DNA of 64,000 nucleotides from Heliocidaris erythrogramma (GCA_025617745.1 CM046871.1:35024294-35088293); one strand, 5' to 3'. Positions 12,600-24,571 are shown, numbered from the stretch's first letter. Program-made: numbers and translations. Notes: generated by a model from the letters alone, not told the origin.

Positions 12600-13539
12600 T
12601 TAAAGTAGAACACTCAAGAAAATCACAAATATGGCAATTAATGTATCACTAGAAATTGGGAAGCTTACAGATGGCAATCGTATAAGTTTTATGTCAACTG
12701 CGTATATGATGATTATAAAAACAACATAAATAAAAGCTCTTCTCAGCATGTGGAATATCCGAGGATTCGCCAGAAATATAGCGATGTTTTGATGTCGTCA
12801 TACGAGGGATCGATCCTGCTTAAGCAGACGACGTCCTATAATGAATGAACGTAATTGCAATGCAATTATTTATCAAATTATAAAGAGTTTGGTACATTTA
12901 AACATGACCTTATTTCACACCATTCTAAAAGGGAAAGTGAACTGATTCTGATAACTAAAACCGTTTGATTGTAAATACACAGGAGAAGGGTCAATGATCA
13001 ATGAAATAAACCCCATTTTCAAATTGAAAAGCCCTGCGAATAATAGCTGGATGGTATTCGTTCCCTCTTGAAACGCCGAACATGCCGCGGTGCAAGCAGC
13101 TGAAAATACAATGGCGTCTTATTTTGTTTACAAGTGACTGATTCCTTTATTTTTTTAACGCTGCATTTTTCATCAAAATAATACCATACACGAAGTTAAG
13201 AGTGAGGCAACAGACTAACATTAAGACTGACGCTAGTCAAGTAAGAGAAATAAGTGAAGAGGAGATGACAAAACAGGCACTGAAAAATGTGTATAATGTT
13301 ATGGGACATCGTCTGCTTAGACAGGACTCGCCCCTCTTGTGTCGTCACACATCTCAGCAGCGTTCAAGGAGCTTTTCAGCTGCTATATCGGGGGCTGTAT
13401 TTTACCGTTTTATAATTGATAATAATCATTAATTCAAATGTTTCCAAGCTTTAAATTTGGATAACCTTGTTTAATTTATGCCATCTATGCAATAATAAGT
13501 ATTAAGCCAATATTTAAAATCATCAGTGTTCTACTTTAA
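12600..13539. mobile_element. TTAA-flanked DNA element, copy 1 (932 bp)
   Basis: TTAA at 12600-12603 and 13536-13539 flanks an element with AGTAGAACACT at its left end and AGTGTTCTACT at its right end. Removing it restores an unbroken LINE frame (Gln-Gly-Leu-Lys-Val-Arg), which fixes the boundaries exactly. It has a close relative at 31687-32629 with matching interior but different terminal repeats. No transposase is recognisable. One short open frame (from 13202, '..KTDASQVREISEEEMTKQAL') is shared by both copies, with no known function. Confidence 0.85.
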
Positions 13540-13573
13540 GCCTTGACGAGAATAGTCAAAAAGCTTTTCCAGT

Positions 13574-14140
13574 TCATTTTTTTTTCAAGTCTAGTTCTTC
13601 CTGAATGTTATTTTGCAAATTAAACGTCAATCGATATTCTAAGTCTTTAATTTCTTTTTCCAATATTTCAACTTTTGCTTTCCTGAGTTTTGCTTTTTCA
13701 CGGGAAAACTTCATAATATATTCCCGTAGTTTCATTTTCATAAAATCCCAAAATTTTATTTTACTATTTATTTGACCCAGCCACGTTTCATCTATTTCAC
13801 TAATCTTATTTTTTACCCCCTCGACAAAATCCTTGTCATAACATAGACTACTGTTAAACTTCCAATATGATTTACCAAAAATGAAATTATCGACCAAATT
13901 TGTAACTTCTACTCTAACACCAGCGTGGTCAGGTGTGATAGAGGGCAGAATTTCAGATTCCCTTACGACTTTTTCTAATTTTGATGATATAAAAATATAA
14001 TCTAATCTGCTCTGCACCAATGGCTGCTTCTGTCTAAAGGTAAATTCTCTTTTATTAGGATGCTGCTTGCGCCAAACATCAATTAAATCAAACTTATCAA
14101 GAAACTCTCCCAACAAGTCTCTATATTTGCTATTTGATTT
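13574..14140 (-). pseudogene. Endonuclease C-terminal part of the same LINE
   Basis: The frame reads NSKYRDLLGEFLDKFDLIDV near its start, then SRLDYIFIS and PDHAGVRVEV, the last conserved blocks of an APE-type endonuclease (the SDH-like motif with catalytic His). A charged linker follows. Only the last third of the domain remains because of 5' truncation. A short GCTATTTGATTT repeat sits at the 5' junction (14130-14150). Confidence 0.85.
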
Positions 14141-14152
14141 GCTATTTGATTA

Positions 14153-14625
14153 GTCCATGTACTAATTTTTGTGCTAGCAGCGCCCTCACGTGGCTTAAGG
14201 GGTCAAAACTTGTAAAATTCGCAAAAAAATGTCAAGGGTCCTATCTAGGGATTGGATGGGTGTGAAATAACTGTGTATTGTACATACAAATCCATTTCAT
14301 TTTCATCAAACTTTCAAGACTTGGAGAAAATAAGTATACTGAAGGAGGAGAAAGTTGAAAATGAGGGGTCCATGTGCTCGTTTTTGTGCTAGCAGTGCCT
14401 TCACGTGGGGGAAGCAGTCAAAACTCGCAAAGCTCGCAGAAACTGGCTGGGAACCTATTTAGGGATGGGCTGAGTGTAAAATAACTCTACTATACATTCA
14501 AAATCCATGTCATTTTCATCAAACTTTCAAGATTTGTAGAAAAAAAGTATACTGAAAGACGAGAAATTTTGAAAAAAGGGGGAGGGAGGGGTCCATGTAC
14601 CCGTTTCGTGCTAGCAGCGTACCCG
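14153..14625. repeat. Tandem ~220-bp repeat, two full copies and a stub
   Basis: The block GTGCTAGCAGCGCCCTCACG recurs with a few changes near 14172, 14388 and 14608. Each is followed by 'GTCAAAACT' and an AT-rich stretch ending in a purine run and GGGGTCCATG. A further diverged copy lies left of the LINE at about 8770-9041, so the LINE split an older array. No gene. Confidence 0.75.
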
Positions 14626-15125
14626 TGCGACGGAGCGTCTTAAACTTACTAATTCTCACTCAAAGCTTACTCGATTGCCTATATCAGACATTGGTACATT
14701 CACGACCATAGGCACCGGAAGCGGCGGGGGCAGGGGGCAGAGGGCGCATTTTCCCTACCAATCATTCAAAAAAGGGGGCACCCCCGGATCCCCTCGCAAG
14801 AAAGAAATACATCTTATGATTTCGCATTACACCAATATATAATATGCTGCCTTGTCAGTGATCTAATATGCAAACCTTCAGCATTTAAATATCAAAATAT
14901 TACTCACTCGGTCCCTACGGTCCCTACTATATTAATAGACGTAATGTTTCTTAAGATTTATAAATCCTGGTTATCGTATATTTAACCCCCCCCCCCCCCA
15001 AGACAATAAACTTTGCATTTGCAGTATTACGATCAGCTTTCTAGTGCTCTAAGGCAAGGTATCACCATCACAACTCATAATCTCGCTCCGATCCCTTCCA
15101 TGCAGATAGGAGCAGTGTATGTCAA
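14626..15125. other. Non-coding spacer with a C-tract
   Basis: Contains a purine/GC-rich stretch at 14715-14790 of the 'GGGGGCACCCCCGG' kind and a C-tract at about 14987-14999. No gene seen. Confidence 0.5.
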
Positions 15126-15416
15126 GTATAAACACTGTTGGTGACTTATTCCATTTCATTTCCTTAACAGCTTGATAGCATTCTTCGAATGTTATATGCC
15201 CTTCACAAAATGCTTTATTTTCTTCCCTTAGTTTAGGCAGTTCGCTCAAAAACATATTGTCAATATCTTCTGTTATGTCCTTATCTTGACATGCATATAA
15301 ATTCTTATAAAACTCCCCAATGATCTTTAAAATCCCTTTACTATCACGTATCACCTCATTATTGCTATTATATATTTCCTTGATCACACTTTTTCTATAA
15401 GTGTATAAACACTGTT
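15126..15416 (-). mobile_element. Internal fragment of the L1/Tx1 LINE flanked by a 14-bp duplication
   Basis: Positions 15140-15402 match 12268-12513 of the LINE nearly perfectly and in the same orientation. The fragment has neither the LINE 3' end nor a poly(A) tail, yet it is flanked by GTATAAACACTGTT on both sides (15126-15139 and 15403-15416). It encodes only a slice of the pre-RT region. The 146-codon frame that crosses it is a chimera with flanking DNA and not a gene. Confidence 0.8.
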
Positions 15417-16440
15417 TACCAGTGGCGCAAAAGCGAGGTGGAAAAAATTTTCTTACTGTCAATGAATATGAGTATAACGAATTATACATGCAGTAATCTG
15501 TTCTGTTTGTAAAATCACGTTTTGAACTTTACCTAAATAGAAATTGCCTTGATTTCGATGCTGATTCTGATGTTGAAAATGCGGGAAACTGGAAAATCCC
15601 ATTAATCTAGGCAATCAATCGCTGCAAGACGAGAAGAAGTGATTCCCCATTTCACTTGTGACCCAATGCTCAATCTCGACTGGTAGCCAATAATGGTGGT
15701 GTTTACGAACTGTCCAAATCAGTTTACGAATGAGAATGATGAACCAGGGATGTCCCTAGATGAACGGATAGATTCCCTAAAGCAACGTCTGTTACTTTTC
15801 CAAGGCAAAGATATCCCCGCCTAATGATTGGTCATTAGTTAATAAAACATGGACGTTCTTACCGCAACGTGACGTAGCATACGTGGTACTTGATATTTCA
15901 CTTAGCGCCAATAGTGAACACTAATCACTGGGGGAACAAATGGTAATAAGTTACACACACGCATCTATGTTCCAATTATTTTGACAATCCCTATAGCAGA
16001 AGCATTACAGACAACAGACAGTTTGATACATGCAGAATACACCTTCCGTTTGTGATTTTCTCTTGCAATCGTGTACTTTGCCCTTATCTGATTTTTTTTT
16101 GCATTAAATGTTTCTTTCAATAGGTCTACGCTGAATCGCGGATTTCCTGCTGTCCCATGATCATTGCGTATTCACGACCTCACCCCGCGTATTATGTATA
16201 ATTTGACGAGTTATGCCACAATGCAAAGTTTTCACAAATATCAGGGTTTGTTTGATGTCGTAGCACTTTGTTCATCGTATGGCAAAGGAGATGATAGGGT
16301 TATTTTGAAGTGAAATTAAAACATGTATCTCATTTAATACAACCATGCCTCTGGTGCTCCGCCATTCATGGTACGGTATAGAATTGTCACTGTTATCTGT
16401 GGCGTAGCAAGAGCCTGGCCAGCCACTGAGGGGCACAGGC
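15417..16440. other. Non-coding spacer
   Basis: About 1 kb of mixed-composition sequence with no reading frame, RNA or repeat I can support. Confidence 0.5.
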
Positions 16441-16655
16441 ATCATGGGGTCGAGGGCGGAGGGGGGGGGGGGGGGGACTGGCCTTACCAGATGGATGACA
16501 TGTGAATTTGCAATACCACCGATTTGGGAAAGGATATGGGAGGGGTTTTATTATCTTCCTTTTACTCCCCTCTCCCTCCCTCTCTCTCTCTCTCTTTCTT
16601 CTATTTTCTTTCAGTCGTTCAAAGGGGGGGGGGGGGGGGGATGGCTGATAATAAT
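16441..16655. repeat. G-tracts and a CT microsatellite
   Basis: G-tracts at about 16459-16476 and 16626-16640 bracket a CTCTCTCT stretch (about 16570-16600). The 98-codon frame here is low-complexity translation. Confidence 0.7.
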
Positions 16656-16875
16656 AAAATACATAAGGAAAAGTGAGTGTGTGACATCATCGCTCACTGA
16701 TGCGCATACCGCCCATGATATGCATATCATTGTTTCATGAAACAATGCAAAACTTCAAGATACTGTAACTTTCTTATTTTACATCCGATTTCGATAAAAA
16801 TTTCACTGTTATGCTTGGTTAATTTTACTCTATTTATTCAAATCAACTTGGTATTAGGGTGTACTTGGCCTTTAA
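16656..16875. mobile_element. One arm of the 7.9-kb fold-back element family
   Basis: Shares AAAAGTGAG..TGACATCATCGC, TGCATATCATTGTTTCATGA and the terminal ACTTGGCCT-TTAA with the element at 7903-8500. Its right end is complete (TTAA at 16872-16875). The left arm is missing. Confidence 0.6.
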
Positions 16876-18565
16876 AGCGGGGATGCATTATTTTTTAAAT
16901 CCTTTTTACTGCAAACTGCTTTGGCAGGCCAGGCCAAAGAAATTTGGTTTTGAGTGACTTATTTTTGACATCGTTGTGGACATTTCTATTGTGCCCTCTT
17001 TCAAATCGTGGGGGACGCGTTCCCATCTGGTTTCTTTCCACCCATGGGTATGTTTGGATTTAAGAAAGAGTTTCTAATTTATCTCTATTTGGGAAAGCGA
17101 TGAGAAGAGAATATGTGATTTTCATGGCTTGTGTGATAAAATAATTGTAGATGAGAGAGAGTTGTCTAGATAATAAAAGTTTACAGGAGAGAAACTTAAA
17201 AGAATGTTGTTGAATGTCGAAATTTTATGTATGCGTTATTTTATGAATAGTAAAGACAGTGTATGTGTGAAAATACAGAATAAAGGAGACAAGGGTTTAA
17301 TGATCACGGTGCTACGTTTTATTTTGGGATAAAAGATATCTGAGTGTATTCGGGGGGGGGGGGCACTTGCTTGGTGGATGGACTGTGATTTACCTGAGGG
17401 CTCCCGGTTAGAGAAGTAAGGTCGTATCATCTTTTTTAGACGTTCCTATTCACCATCTTCCTTTCTTGACTTGGCCCAGTTTCTACGCCCCTTGGTGGAA
17501 AATAGTTTTTTTTCTCATTCCATTGTCCTCTCACTGGCATCGATACATACGTGTCGTAACAAGTTTTCAAATTACGGATCTGTATAATTGTATTATTATT
17601 CTGCCACTTTTTGGTAATCTGTGTATATTTATATTTGTTCTAGTCTAGGAATATTTTTATTCCAAGAATTATTTCTTGTCTTAAACATATCCCTCGTCAT
17701 TTTAAGTTCTTCTTTGAGGTTCAAATAAAAGATATGTGTCCCTTTTTAACTTTAAAAGCACAACATTAAAAATCAGGCTTATCACACAGTGCAGAGGTCC
17801 ACTTGGAATTCGGAAGCGTATATTTGCTGTTTTTGCAAATGTCTAACGAAAAAATTAAATAATCAGATACAGTTTAATTGCTATACCGAAGTCCTCAAAA
17901 TGACTACAAACTGCACGTAGCTTTTTCAAAATTCCACGTGAAGTACAGAAATGTATAACAAGATGTTCAACCACAAATAGAGCAAATCTGACAACATGTG
18001 GTTCATTGGTCAGCCATTGTAACATGTTTAACAATATTACGTAATCTTTGGTACAAGATGGAACAGTAGACTTCATTCAACACAGTTAATCCGATTTGGA
18101 TGAAATATTCATCACAATATAGTAGAAACTAGCATTTAAAATCAGACATACTCATCGCCAAAAAAAATATTCCAAACTTTTTTCCAACCCTGTATATACT
18201 CGCAGAAGTAGCCCGTGGACATCCACGGGCGCTAGTTGTGTTTATGATTAATCATCGTACCGTATATTTGTCACAATAATCGAGTGAATAAAAAGAAAAG
18301 TCGGGTAAAGTGGGTTTTTTACCAAGAAGTATTTACAACATATTAATATGTGTTATTTATTCAAATCTTAGATGAGTTCTGAAGAAAACACATATTCATC
18401 TTGATGAAGACTAAATGACGATTGTTTTACTTTATGAATGACTTAATAATTGTATTTATGTTACGTCGGCCCTGTGGCCTGTGGATGACACACGATCTCA
18501 TTTACACCAGGGCGGGTTCTCGCACATGGAGCATGGATAGATTTATAGTAGTATATCCATAGTAT
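16876..18565. other. Non-coding spacer with one dispersed repeat
   Basis: About 17335-17455 resembles 26290-26375 and 31160-31260 (G-tract, 'TGGTGGATGAACTG', 'GGGAAGTAAGGTCGTATC'). A short palindrome GCCCGTGGACATCCACGGGC lies near 18209-18228. Otherwise AT-rich with no gene. Confidence 0.5.
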
Positions 18566-18800
18566 ATCCAAAGGCGTAGCCAGGATTTTTCAATAGGGGG
18601 CAGACGGTCCCCAGGGGTGGGTGCAGGGAGGGGGGAGTTTTCCCGCGCGAAGCGCGAAAGCTCGTTTTATAGAAAATTTGGCTCGTAGCACTTTTTTTTA
18701 GGAGGAAAGATATTTCAAGGTCCGGACTGCTTTTTAGTTATGCTTTTTTTAAGTTGCGGAATAGGAGGGGCCATGACCCCCTGTGCCCCTGTCTACGTCA
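18566..18800. mobile_element. hAT-like terminus of a dispersed 'GGCGTAGCCAGG' repeat
   Basis: Starts AAAGGCGTAGCCAGGATTTT and continues through GGGGGCAGACGG and GCGCGAAGCGCGAAAGCTCG to 'TGTGCCCCTGTCTACGTCAG' near 18783-18802. The ends are a loose inverted pair (GGCGTAGCCAGG against CTACGTCAG). Similar termini appear near 16398, 19475, 48552, 49420 and 51340. Boundaries are uncertain. Confidence 0.35.
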
Positions 18801-19535
18801 GTGAGTATATCCATGCATAGAGCTAGAGGGAGAGATTTGATCTTGTCATGTTTCTGTGGTTTAATACTCAAGAGATATTAAAGCCATGAAAACATAACAT
18901 GCATAATTAGCGGTACGTCCCGTGTGAAGGATACAACAATTACATTACATTAGGCAGGAGCTTGTTAAATTTTGCGCCCCCAGATGGGATATAAGTGCAT
19001 AAAAAGCACTTTCAAGTTAGGCCTATAGAACATTCGAAAGAAATCATAAATTTGCCTTGCAATTGCCTTACTAAATTCCTCAAATGTATTTCTTCAGGGA
19101 TTTCATTTATTTTGCGCCCCCAAAATAGGATTGTTCAAAATTTCAACAACAAAAAAAATCTATTGCTAGGTCGCTGTATTCCCTTGGATTCTTTTTTTTT
19201 TTTTTTTTTGGGGGGGGGGGGGGGGGCGGTAAAGGTAGAATACATAAGAAATTTCAATTTGAGGGTGGAAATTAGGGTGGGGGGTCTGCGCTCGGTCGCG
19301 TTGCTCCCTCGCTTATACAAGAACCCCGGGTTATGTGCATCAAAACTGTCTTTCACGTAGTGTCATCATTTCTAAATTTAAAACGCTCATTAATCTGAGT
19401 TTAGGCATGGCAGGGGGGGGGGGGGGGGGCGCAGATTTAATAGTTTGCCCCGGGCGCCAGAATACCTAGATACGTCACTGGTATGAGGGCCATTTTCCCC
19501 TTTCATGTCACTGTCGTTGTTGATAATATAATGAC
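18801..19535. other. Non-coding spacer with T/G and G tracts
   Basis: A T-run followed by a G-tract lies at about 19190-19226 and another G-tract at about 19412-19429. Small open frames on both strands are low-complexity artefacts. Confidence 0.55.
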
Positions 19536-19641
19536 TTATGCGACAGCCACCCAAATGTGCGGTTACGTAAACACTAACCCTAAACCCTGACACCAACCTT
19601 AACTCTATACATTGTTTTCATGTTGGGTGGCTGTCGTAAAA
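19536..19641. mobile_element. 106-bp inverted-repeat element
   Basis: The left end CGACAGCCACCCAA (19541-19554) is exactly complementary to TTGGGTGGCTGTCG near 19623-19636, with looser pairing outside. The spacer is about 70 bp. It looks like a small MITE or a long hairpin of unknown family. Confidence 0.5.
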
Positions 19642-20441
19642 GGAAGTTTACCCTAGTATATGCTTCCATGATATAAGTAAAAAGTAGAAATAAATCAAAT
19701 TGATTATAACGAGTCCTAAAATATGAAGTGGCCGATTTTTTTTTTTTTTACATTTAACAGTTATAATTATGTTCCTGCCCTTCACCCCTTCACCCCAAAG
19801 ATAAATGAATAAATAAATTAATTAATTAAAGAAAAAAAATAGATAAAAAAAATTGTTTAACCTGTTTAAAGTTCAATTTAGAAAGTAATGGAATTCTTAC
19901 ATAAATGAAAGTTCCAAAGGAGCCGAATTTTCACAAATAAAGGGCAGAAAAGTTTACGGGCTTCTGAATCGATCCGAATCGATCGCGACGACCGCCCCAG
20001 GGGATGTAGCATTGAGACCTGTACATTGTCCGCGTAAATCACTTGCTGAATTAAAAAGCAGATTGAAGTAGGGGCAGATTTTGATACCCTAAACAGGGAA
20101 ACCCGTCTATCTCTGATTTTTATACCATTAACGGCGACTTTATATCTTGCTTGGTATTTTACATCCTATATTTCAGGATTAGGCCTACATCATCATCATA
20201 GACCTCTTTTTAGCCAAAAAGGAACCGTAAAAGAAATGTAACCTAATTTGGAGCACATTACCGAACTATATGCCCCCCCCCTCCTTCCGCGGATCTTCTT
20301 ATCAGTCTCTGAATTTGATACCCTTTTTATTGATTTTGCTCTTTTATACCCTGAACGCGTTACCCGGGTTATGCACTAATTGCTGAAAAGGTACCCTTTT
20401 TATCCGTTTGCATGAGGATGATGTACCGGCCTCAATGAGAC

Positions 20442-20476
<35 letters not shown>

Positions 20477-20555
20477 CGACCACCGTGAAACCATAAAGTT
20501 ACATACACACTAAACTGCGTGTATGTATAACTCTAAGCGTGAAACATAGTACCGT
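19642..20555. other. Non-coding spacer with a 30+ C-tract
   Basis: A cytosine tract of over 30 lies at about 20443-20474. Upstream, C-rich lines of the 'GATACCCTTTTTATTGATTT' type are of unknown nature. No gene. Confidence 0.55.
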
Positions 20556-20958
20556 ACCTGTACATGTGCTTGTGCGCTGTGCGAACGAATAACACGTGTG
20601 TTGCGTCGTATACATTTAAGCCATACATGCGGATATGGCCTTGGAGTATATATACGCTGTTCTAATTTGGCAATACACCAATTGAGGTTTCGCCCCTTCA
20701 CAGGTAAAGGCTATGGGTTGGGCATGAAGCTACAAACCCGCTAACTCATGGGTTGGCAGAATTATTACTCCCTCCGAAAATTCAATGTTTAAAAATGAAT
20801 TTATGATATATGGACGACACGTCAGCCCTTAAGAAGTGCCTCCCAACCCTCTAAGAACCATTACCCGCCAGTCGGTACCGAAAGGTGGGGACGGAAAGGG
20901 CCAGGGGAGGCGCCTATTCAACCCCCCCCCCCAAAAAAAAGGCCCCAAATCCTTAGCG

Positions 20959-21000
<42 letters not shown>

Positions 21001-21228
21001 GTGAAAGAATTGTGTAAGGAAGTAACATATACAACAGCTTTGGCAAATCTCGTGGAAATAAATACAAATGTGAAAGAAATGAGAGAATAATGGTTGCGTA
21101 GCTTAAATATATATATATATATAAAATTATATCCATGTACTTTCTATTTTATAACTTTAAACAATGTAACATTTATTATATTATTGCATACTGAATTGTA
21201 CATTTGATTTCATCTCGGAGTATAATTA

Positions 21229-21312
21229 TCTTGGTCTGCCGTGGCAATGAAGGCTCTCGGCAAACCCCCTAATGTCTTTTCGGATGAGAGGGGACATCTT
21301 GGCACCTACGAA
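21229..21312 (-). pseudogene. Fragment of an AADAC-like esterase exon
   Basis: Minus-strand translation resembles AKMSPLIRKDIRG followed by a decayed version of the Leu-Pro-x-Ala-x-Ile-Ala-Thr-Ala stretch. It aligns with the better-preserved copy at about 33140-33240, where the block is SPLIREDMRGLPKAFIATAD. It is under 100 bp, lacks flanking coding sequence and is not functional. Confidence 0.6.
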
Positions 21313-21782
21313 ATAGACTAGACCCTGCAACACTCCAAAATCGGATAACTCTCAATATTCTGGTGTAAATCACCCCCCCCCCCCCCCCACCCCCACTTTT
21401 TCCTTTTCTCCTTTTTTCTCGGATACTTTTGGGGCAAATTGGACCGCTGTCGAAAAGTTGCTAATTTAGATATATTTCGTCTATACATTTTACTATTATA
21501 TCCATACATTTAGCAGCAGTTCTCTCTCTCTCTGGGTATAGGAAAAATGAATCAATGTTCATGTGCGTTTTATGTTCATTTAGGTGTATAAGTAAGAAAA
21601 TGCAAGGTGAAAATAAGGTAGGCCTATTACAACACCCCGCCCCCCATAAGTGCCCCCTCTATTACTGGGCACACGCTCCAAGATATATATTATGTTTGAT
21701 TTACATGTATCCTTGATTTTGATAATAATACCGAACAACCAAATCATTCGATTATCAATGGGTTTTATATAGCTGTTCAGCG

Positions 21783-22970
21783 TTAATAGTTATAGGCCCT
21801 CTACTAGCCCGACCAGCACGGCGTCTGACAAGGACACATAGACTTTCATTGCGACACCCCTCAATGTCGCTAAAAACAATGTACAAAAATTAATCAATTT
21901 AAAATGTATGTTAACTACCCAATTTTACGTTATACTCACATGACATGTATTGCTTGGATGGATTTGTTGAAATTCAATCCCCAGCAAGCCATCAGGCAAT
22001 GTCCACAGGGTATAAAATTTCAACTTTTGACTGCCCAAACCCCGGCTCCCCCACTAAGTATTATTTAGGGTACGCGTATATGCTTGTTCCCTCCCTTTGA
22101 AAGCACCCCCCCCCTATCTCAGGGCTGCCAAAATTTCTGAACCCCCCTATCGCGGGCTTTGCGCCGGCTTTTCCTGCCTTGGAGACCCCCCTAAATTCAG
22201 AACACTGCTCAATGTACCCCCCCCCCCCCCCTATCTCAGGTGAGCTCTCATTCCAACCCCATATCTCAGGACAGAAACCAACCCCCCTCCCAAGTAAGCT
22301 GTCATTACAATACCTTGGAAGAGATGGGGCCAGTGTTTCTACTTTTCAAAATGAAATAATCCTGGCTGAATGAGCTATCAAAACTAGCAGGAATTTCAGG
22401 AATTTGATCCTGGGATTTGATCAATTTTTCAAGATATTTCATAACCCCCCTTTTTTAATTTCTCAGGACTGGTGTCGAAGAGAGAGAGATAGAGAGAGAA
22501 AGAAAAACACCCCCTTTTTTAATGAAATCTCCGGTGAAAGATAAAAAACACCCCCTTTTTTACAATTCACGGGCCGGATTGTGTCGCCCCAAAAATACCC
22601 CTTTACCAGAGATTTTGGGAACACGCATGCGGTCCCTTCGACCTCCGAGTGGGGGGCCGGGGCCCAAACCTGTCCATCGCGGTACCGCTTCGCGACAGCG
22701 CTGTGTATAGTTAATGAAGTTACACACGGGTGTGACCTTTCAAAAAGTGCAGCGCGATTACGTTCTGCCATTCGACTGTGGGCAGATGACGCAATAAATC
22801 ATCGTTTTTGGTAAGTTGTAAGTTGGTTAACTAAATTAACCTTAATGAATGCAATCAATCAATAGTTGAATTTTTATTTAGTCTAATTTTTAGATGAAAA
22901 ATATACGTAATTTCAGCGAAAAGCATGTAGTCGCACTTTGGAGATTGGACAGCTCGAACAGCGCTGCCGC
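21783..22970. other. 1.19-kb segment present only in duplication copy 1
   Basis: Copy 2 jumps from the equivalent of 21782 to 22971 at a shared GCG. The segment holds C-tracts (about 22100, 22217-22230) and several 'CCCCC..ATCTCAGG' lines, but no gene. It may be an insertion in copy 1 or, more likely given the short shared bases, a deletion in copy 2. Confidence 0.65.
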
Positions 22971-23937
22971 GAAGCCCTCTACATGCCTATCACAATACAC
23001 ATGTGATACGCAATCAGCGATCTATGACGTAGCAATTAATTTTCATGGCAAAACCTATGGGCAAAACCATCGAGTGTGCTGAAGTATAACCGTTGGCATT
23101 GTGCGTTATGAATATTCATTTAACGATATATCAATTTATGACAGCTGCAGAGAAATATACACGTTTTTTTCAGAAAGGCTACATTAAATTGTCAATTAGG
23201 GGAGAATCGAGGAGCATTCTTCAGAGGTTATTCATTTACATTTTAGTTTTCTATTGTCGGTGCTACCATGTAAATACGTTGGTTTTAAATTAAAAAAATA
23301 TCTGCATCATGGTGCTGACACTGGGATAAATGCTGTAACCATGCATTTTGGGTGGTGTATGTGTGAGTTAGTTTATATGTCTGACAATAGCATGTATTAT
23401 TGGCGGTCCAGGAACTGTGGAGTGCTTCGGGCTTGATAAATGCCCATGTTGATACTCCTAAAAGGCCTGCGATGGCAAACTGTATTGGAACAAAAACTTG
23501 ATGTGATGAATGAATAGGCGAGCAATGGAAATGCTGTGAAAGAGAGGTGATAAACCAAAATCATAGTTATCCTTGATCGTCTTTTTATTTCAAAGAAGCA
23601 GAAAATGATAGAGCAGGGATTCTGAATTCCATTTCCCACCATTTTTATACTCTACAAAGTCTCCAATAGTCGATATTTGTTGGTGACAGTGACATGGAAT
23701 TACTTTGAAATTACTCATCACCTTAATAATCATCATCATCACCATCATAATTATCGTAATAAGTTGTGCTTTTAGAGCAAATAATACGGATAGTGATTTA
23801 CACAAAAAATATAATTGAACTAGTAAATCCAAACCTACCTGCTAAGTACATCATACCTGTAAATTGTAATACAGCTTTGATCACATAACATAGAACCAGT
23901 CTGTCTTGTGAACTTCGTAATTTCAATATGGACGCAA

Positions 23938-24165
23938 TTAAAAAGATAAATAATTCAGGCAGATAATTTGGGCTTGCCCATTCAAAGTGTTATAAACAAG
24001 CAAAAGTATCTTGAATGTAATTCTGTGCTTTATTGACAACCAATGTAACTTCATCAAAACAGGGGTGATGTGGGAATATTTGGAGGAATTGGTCACAAGT
24101 CTTGCACATACTGAACAAGCTGCAACTTCATGATTTATGAACCTGGCAAGCCAAACAATAATCAA
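23938..24165 (-). pseudogene. C-terminal remnant of a CR1/L2-type reverse transcriptase
   Basis: The frame contains ARLVTNSSKYSHITPVL, MKLHWLSIKHRITFKILLL and VYNTLNGQAQ, the post-RT block found near the end of many CR1/L2/Jockey-type LINE proteins. It is isolated, with no upstream RT motifs. A parallel, more decayed copy lies at 28493-28732 in the second duplication copy, so the remnant predates the duplication. Confidence 0.7.
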
Positions 24166-24184
24166 TTACAATCAAGTTTACTAT

Positions 24185-24267
24185 AAGAGTATAAGTTGAT
24201 CTGTTCTCACACGAAGGAGCAAACGAGGGTTGTTCCTTCGTGTGACAATAGATCAACTTATACTCTT
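24185..24267. other. Near-perfect 38-bp hairpin, inserted in copy 1 only
   Basis: Left stem 24185-24222 pairs with 24230-24267 around a 7-nt loop (ACGAGGG), with only three mismatched positions. The stem begins AAGAGTATAAGTTGATCT and ends TCACACGAAGGA. Duplication copy 2 lacks this hairpin and its flank up to about 24318. The flanking CAATCAAGTTTACTAT / CAATCAAGTTACTACTA pair looks like a direct repeat at the insertion edges. It could be a very small MITE or a hairpin-RNA source. Confidence 0.7.
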
Positions 24268-24527
24268 ATTGTACTACCACGATGATCAACATTTTCCGCA
24301 CAATCAAGTTACTACTAATAAAATCATGGACAAGGCTTTCGGAGTTTTTCTGATCATGCTGATCTAAGTATCTACGAATGTGTCGCAATTATATAAAAAG
24401 CAGAATTGAACGTGTTGGATATAATATGTGTCTCCATGTTTCGACGATAATCTAGCCATACACGTAGAATTGAAAAAGCAAGAGCTAAATTTGTAATCCC
24501 TCTTTTTCTTTTGCATTATTCAACCCA

Positions 24528-24532
<5 letters not shown>

Positions 24533-24569
<37 letters not shown>
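24533..24569. repeat. (TC)n microsatellite
   Basis: An uninterrupted CT run of about 37 bases. Confidence 0.9.

Positions 24570-24571
<2 letters not shown>

Larger units (their letters stand above)
9042..14158 (-). mobile_element. L1/Tx1-type LINE, 5'-truncated, with target duplication
   Basis: The element runs on the minus strand from about 14152 to 9048. It ends in a 31-nt poly(A) tail (T-run at 9048-9078). A GTCCAT target duplication lies at 9042-9047 and 14153-14158, and both copies sit inside the same kind of 220-bp repeat. In order it carries the C-terminal end of an endonuclease domain, a linker, the reverse transcriptase, a C-terminal zinc knuckle and an A-rich 3' UTR (9048-9946). 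The 5' part, including ORF1 and most of the endonuclease, is missing. A 932-bp TTAA element interrupts it at 12604-13535. Long open stretches point to a fairly recent insertion. Confidence 0.9.

Noticed and set aside
15049-15489. 146-codon minus-strand open frame
   Set aside because: A chimera of flanking DNA and an internal LINE fragment, with no independent gene.
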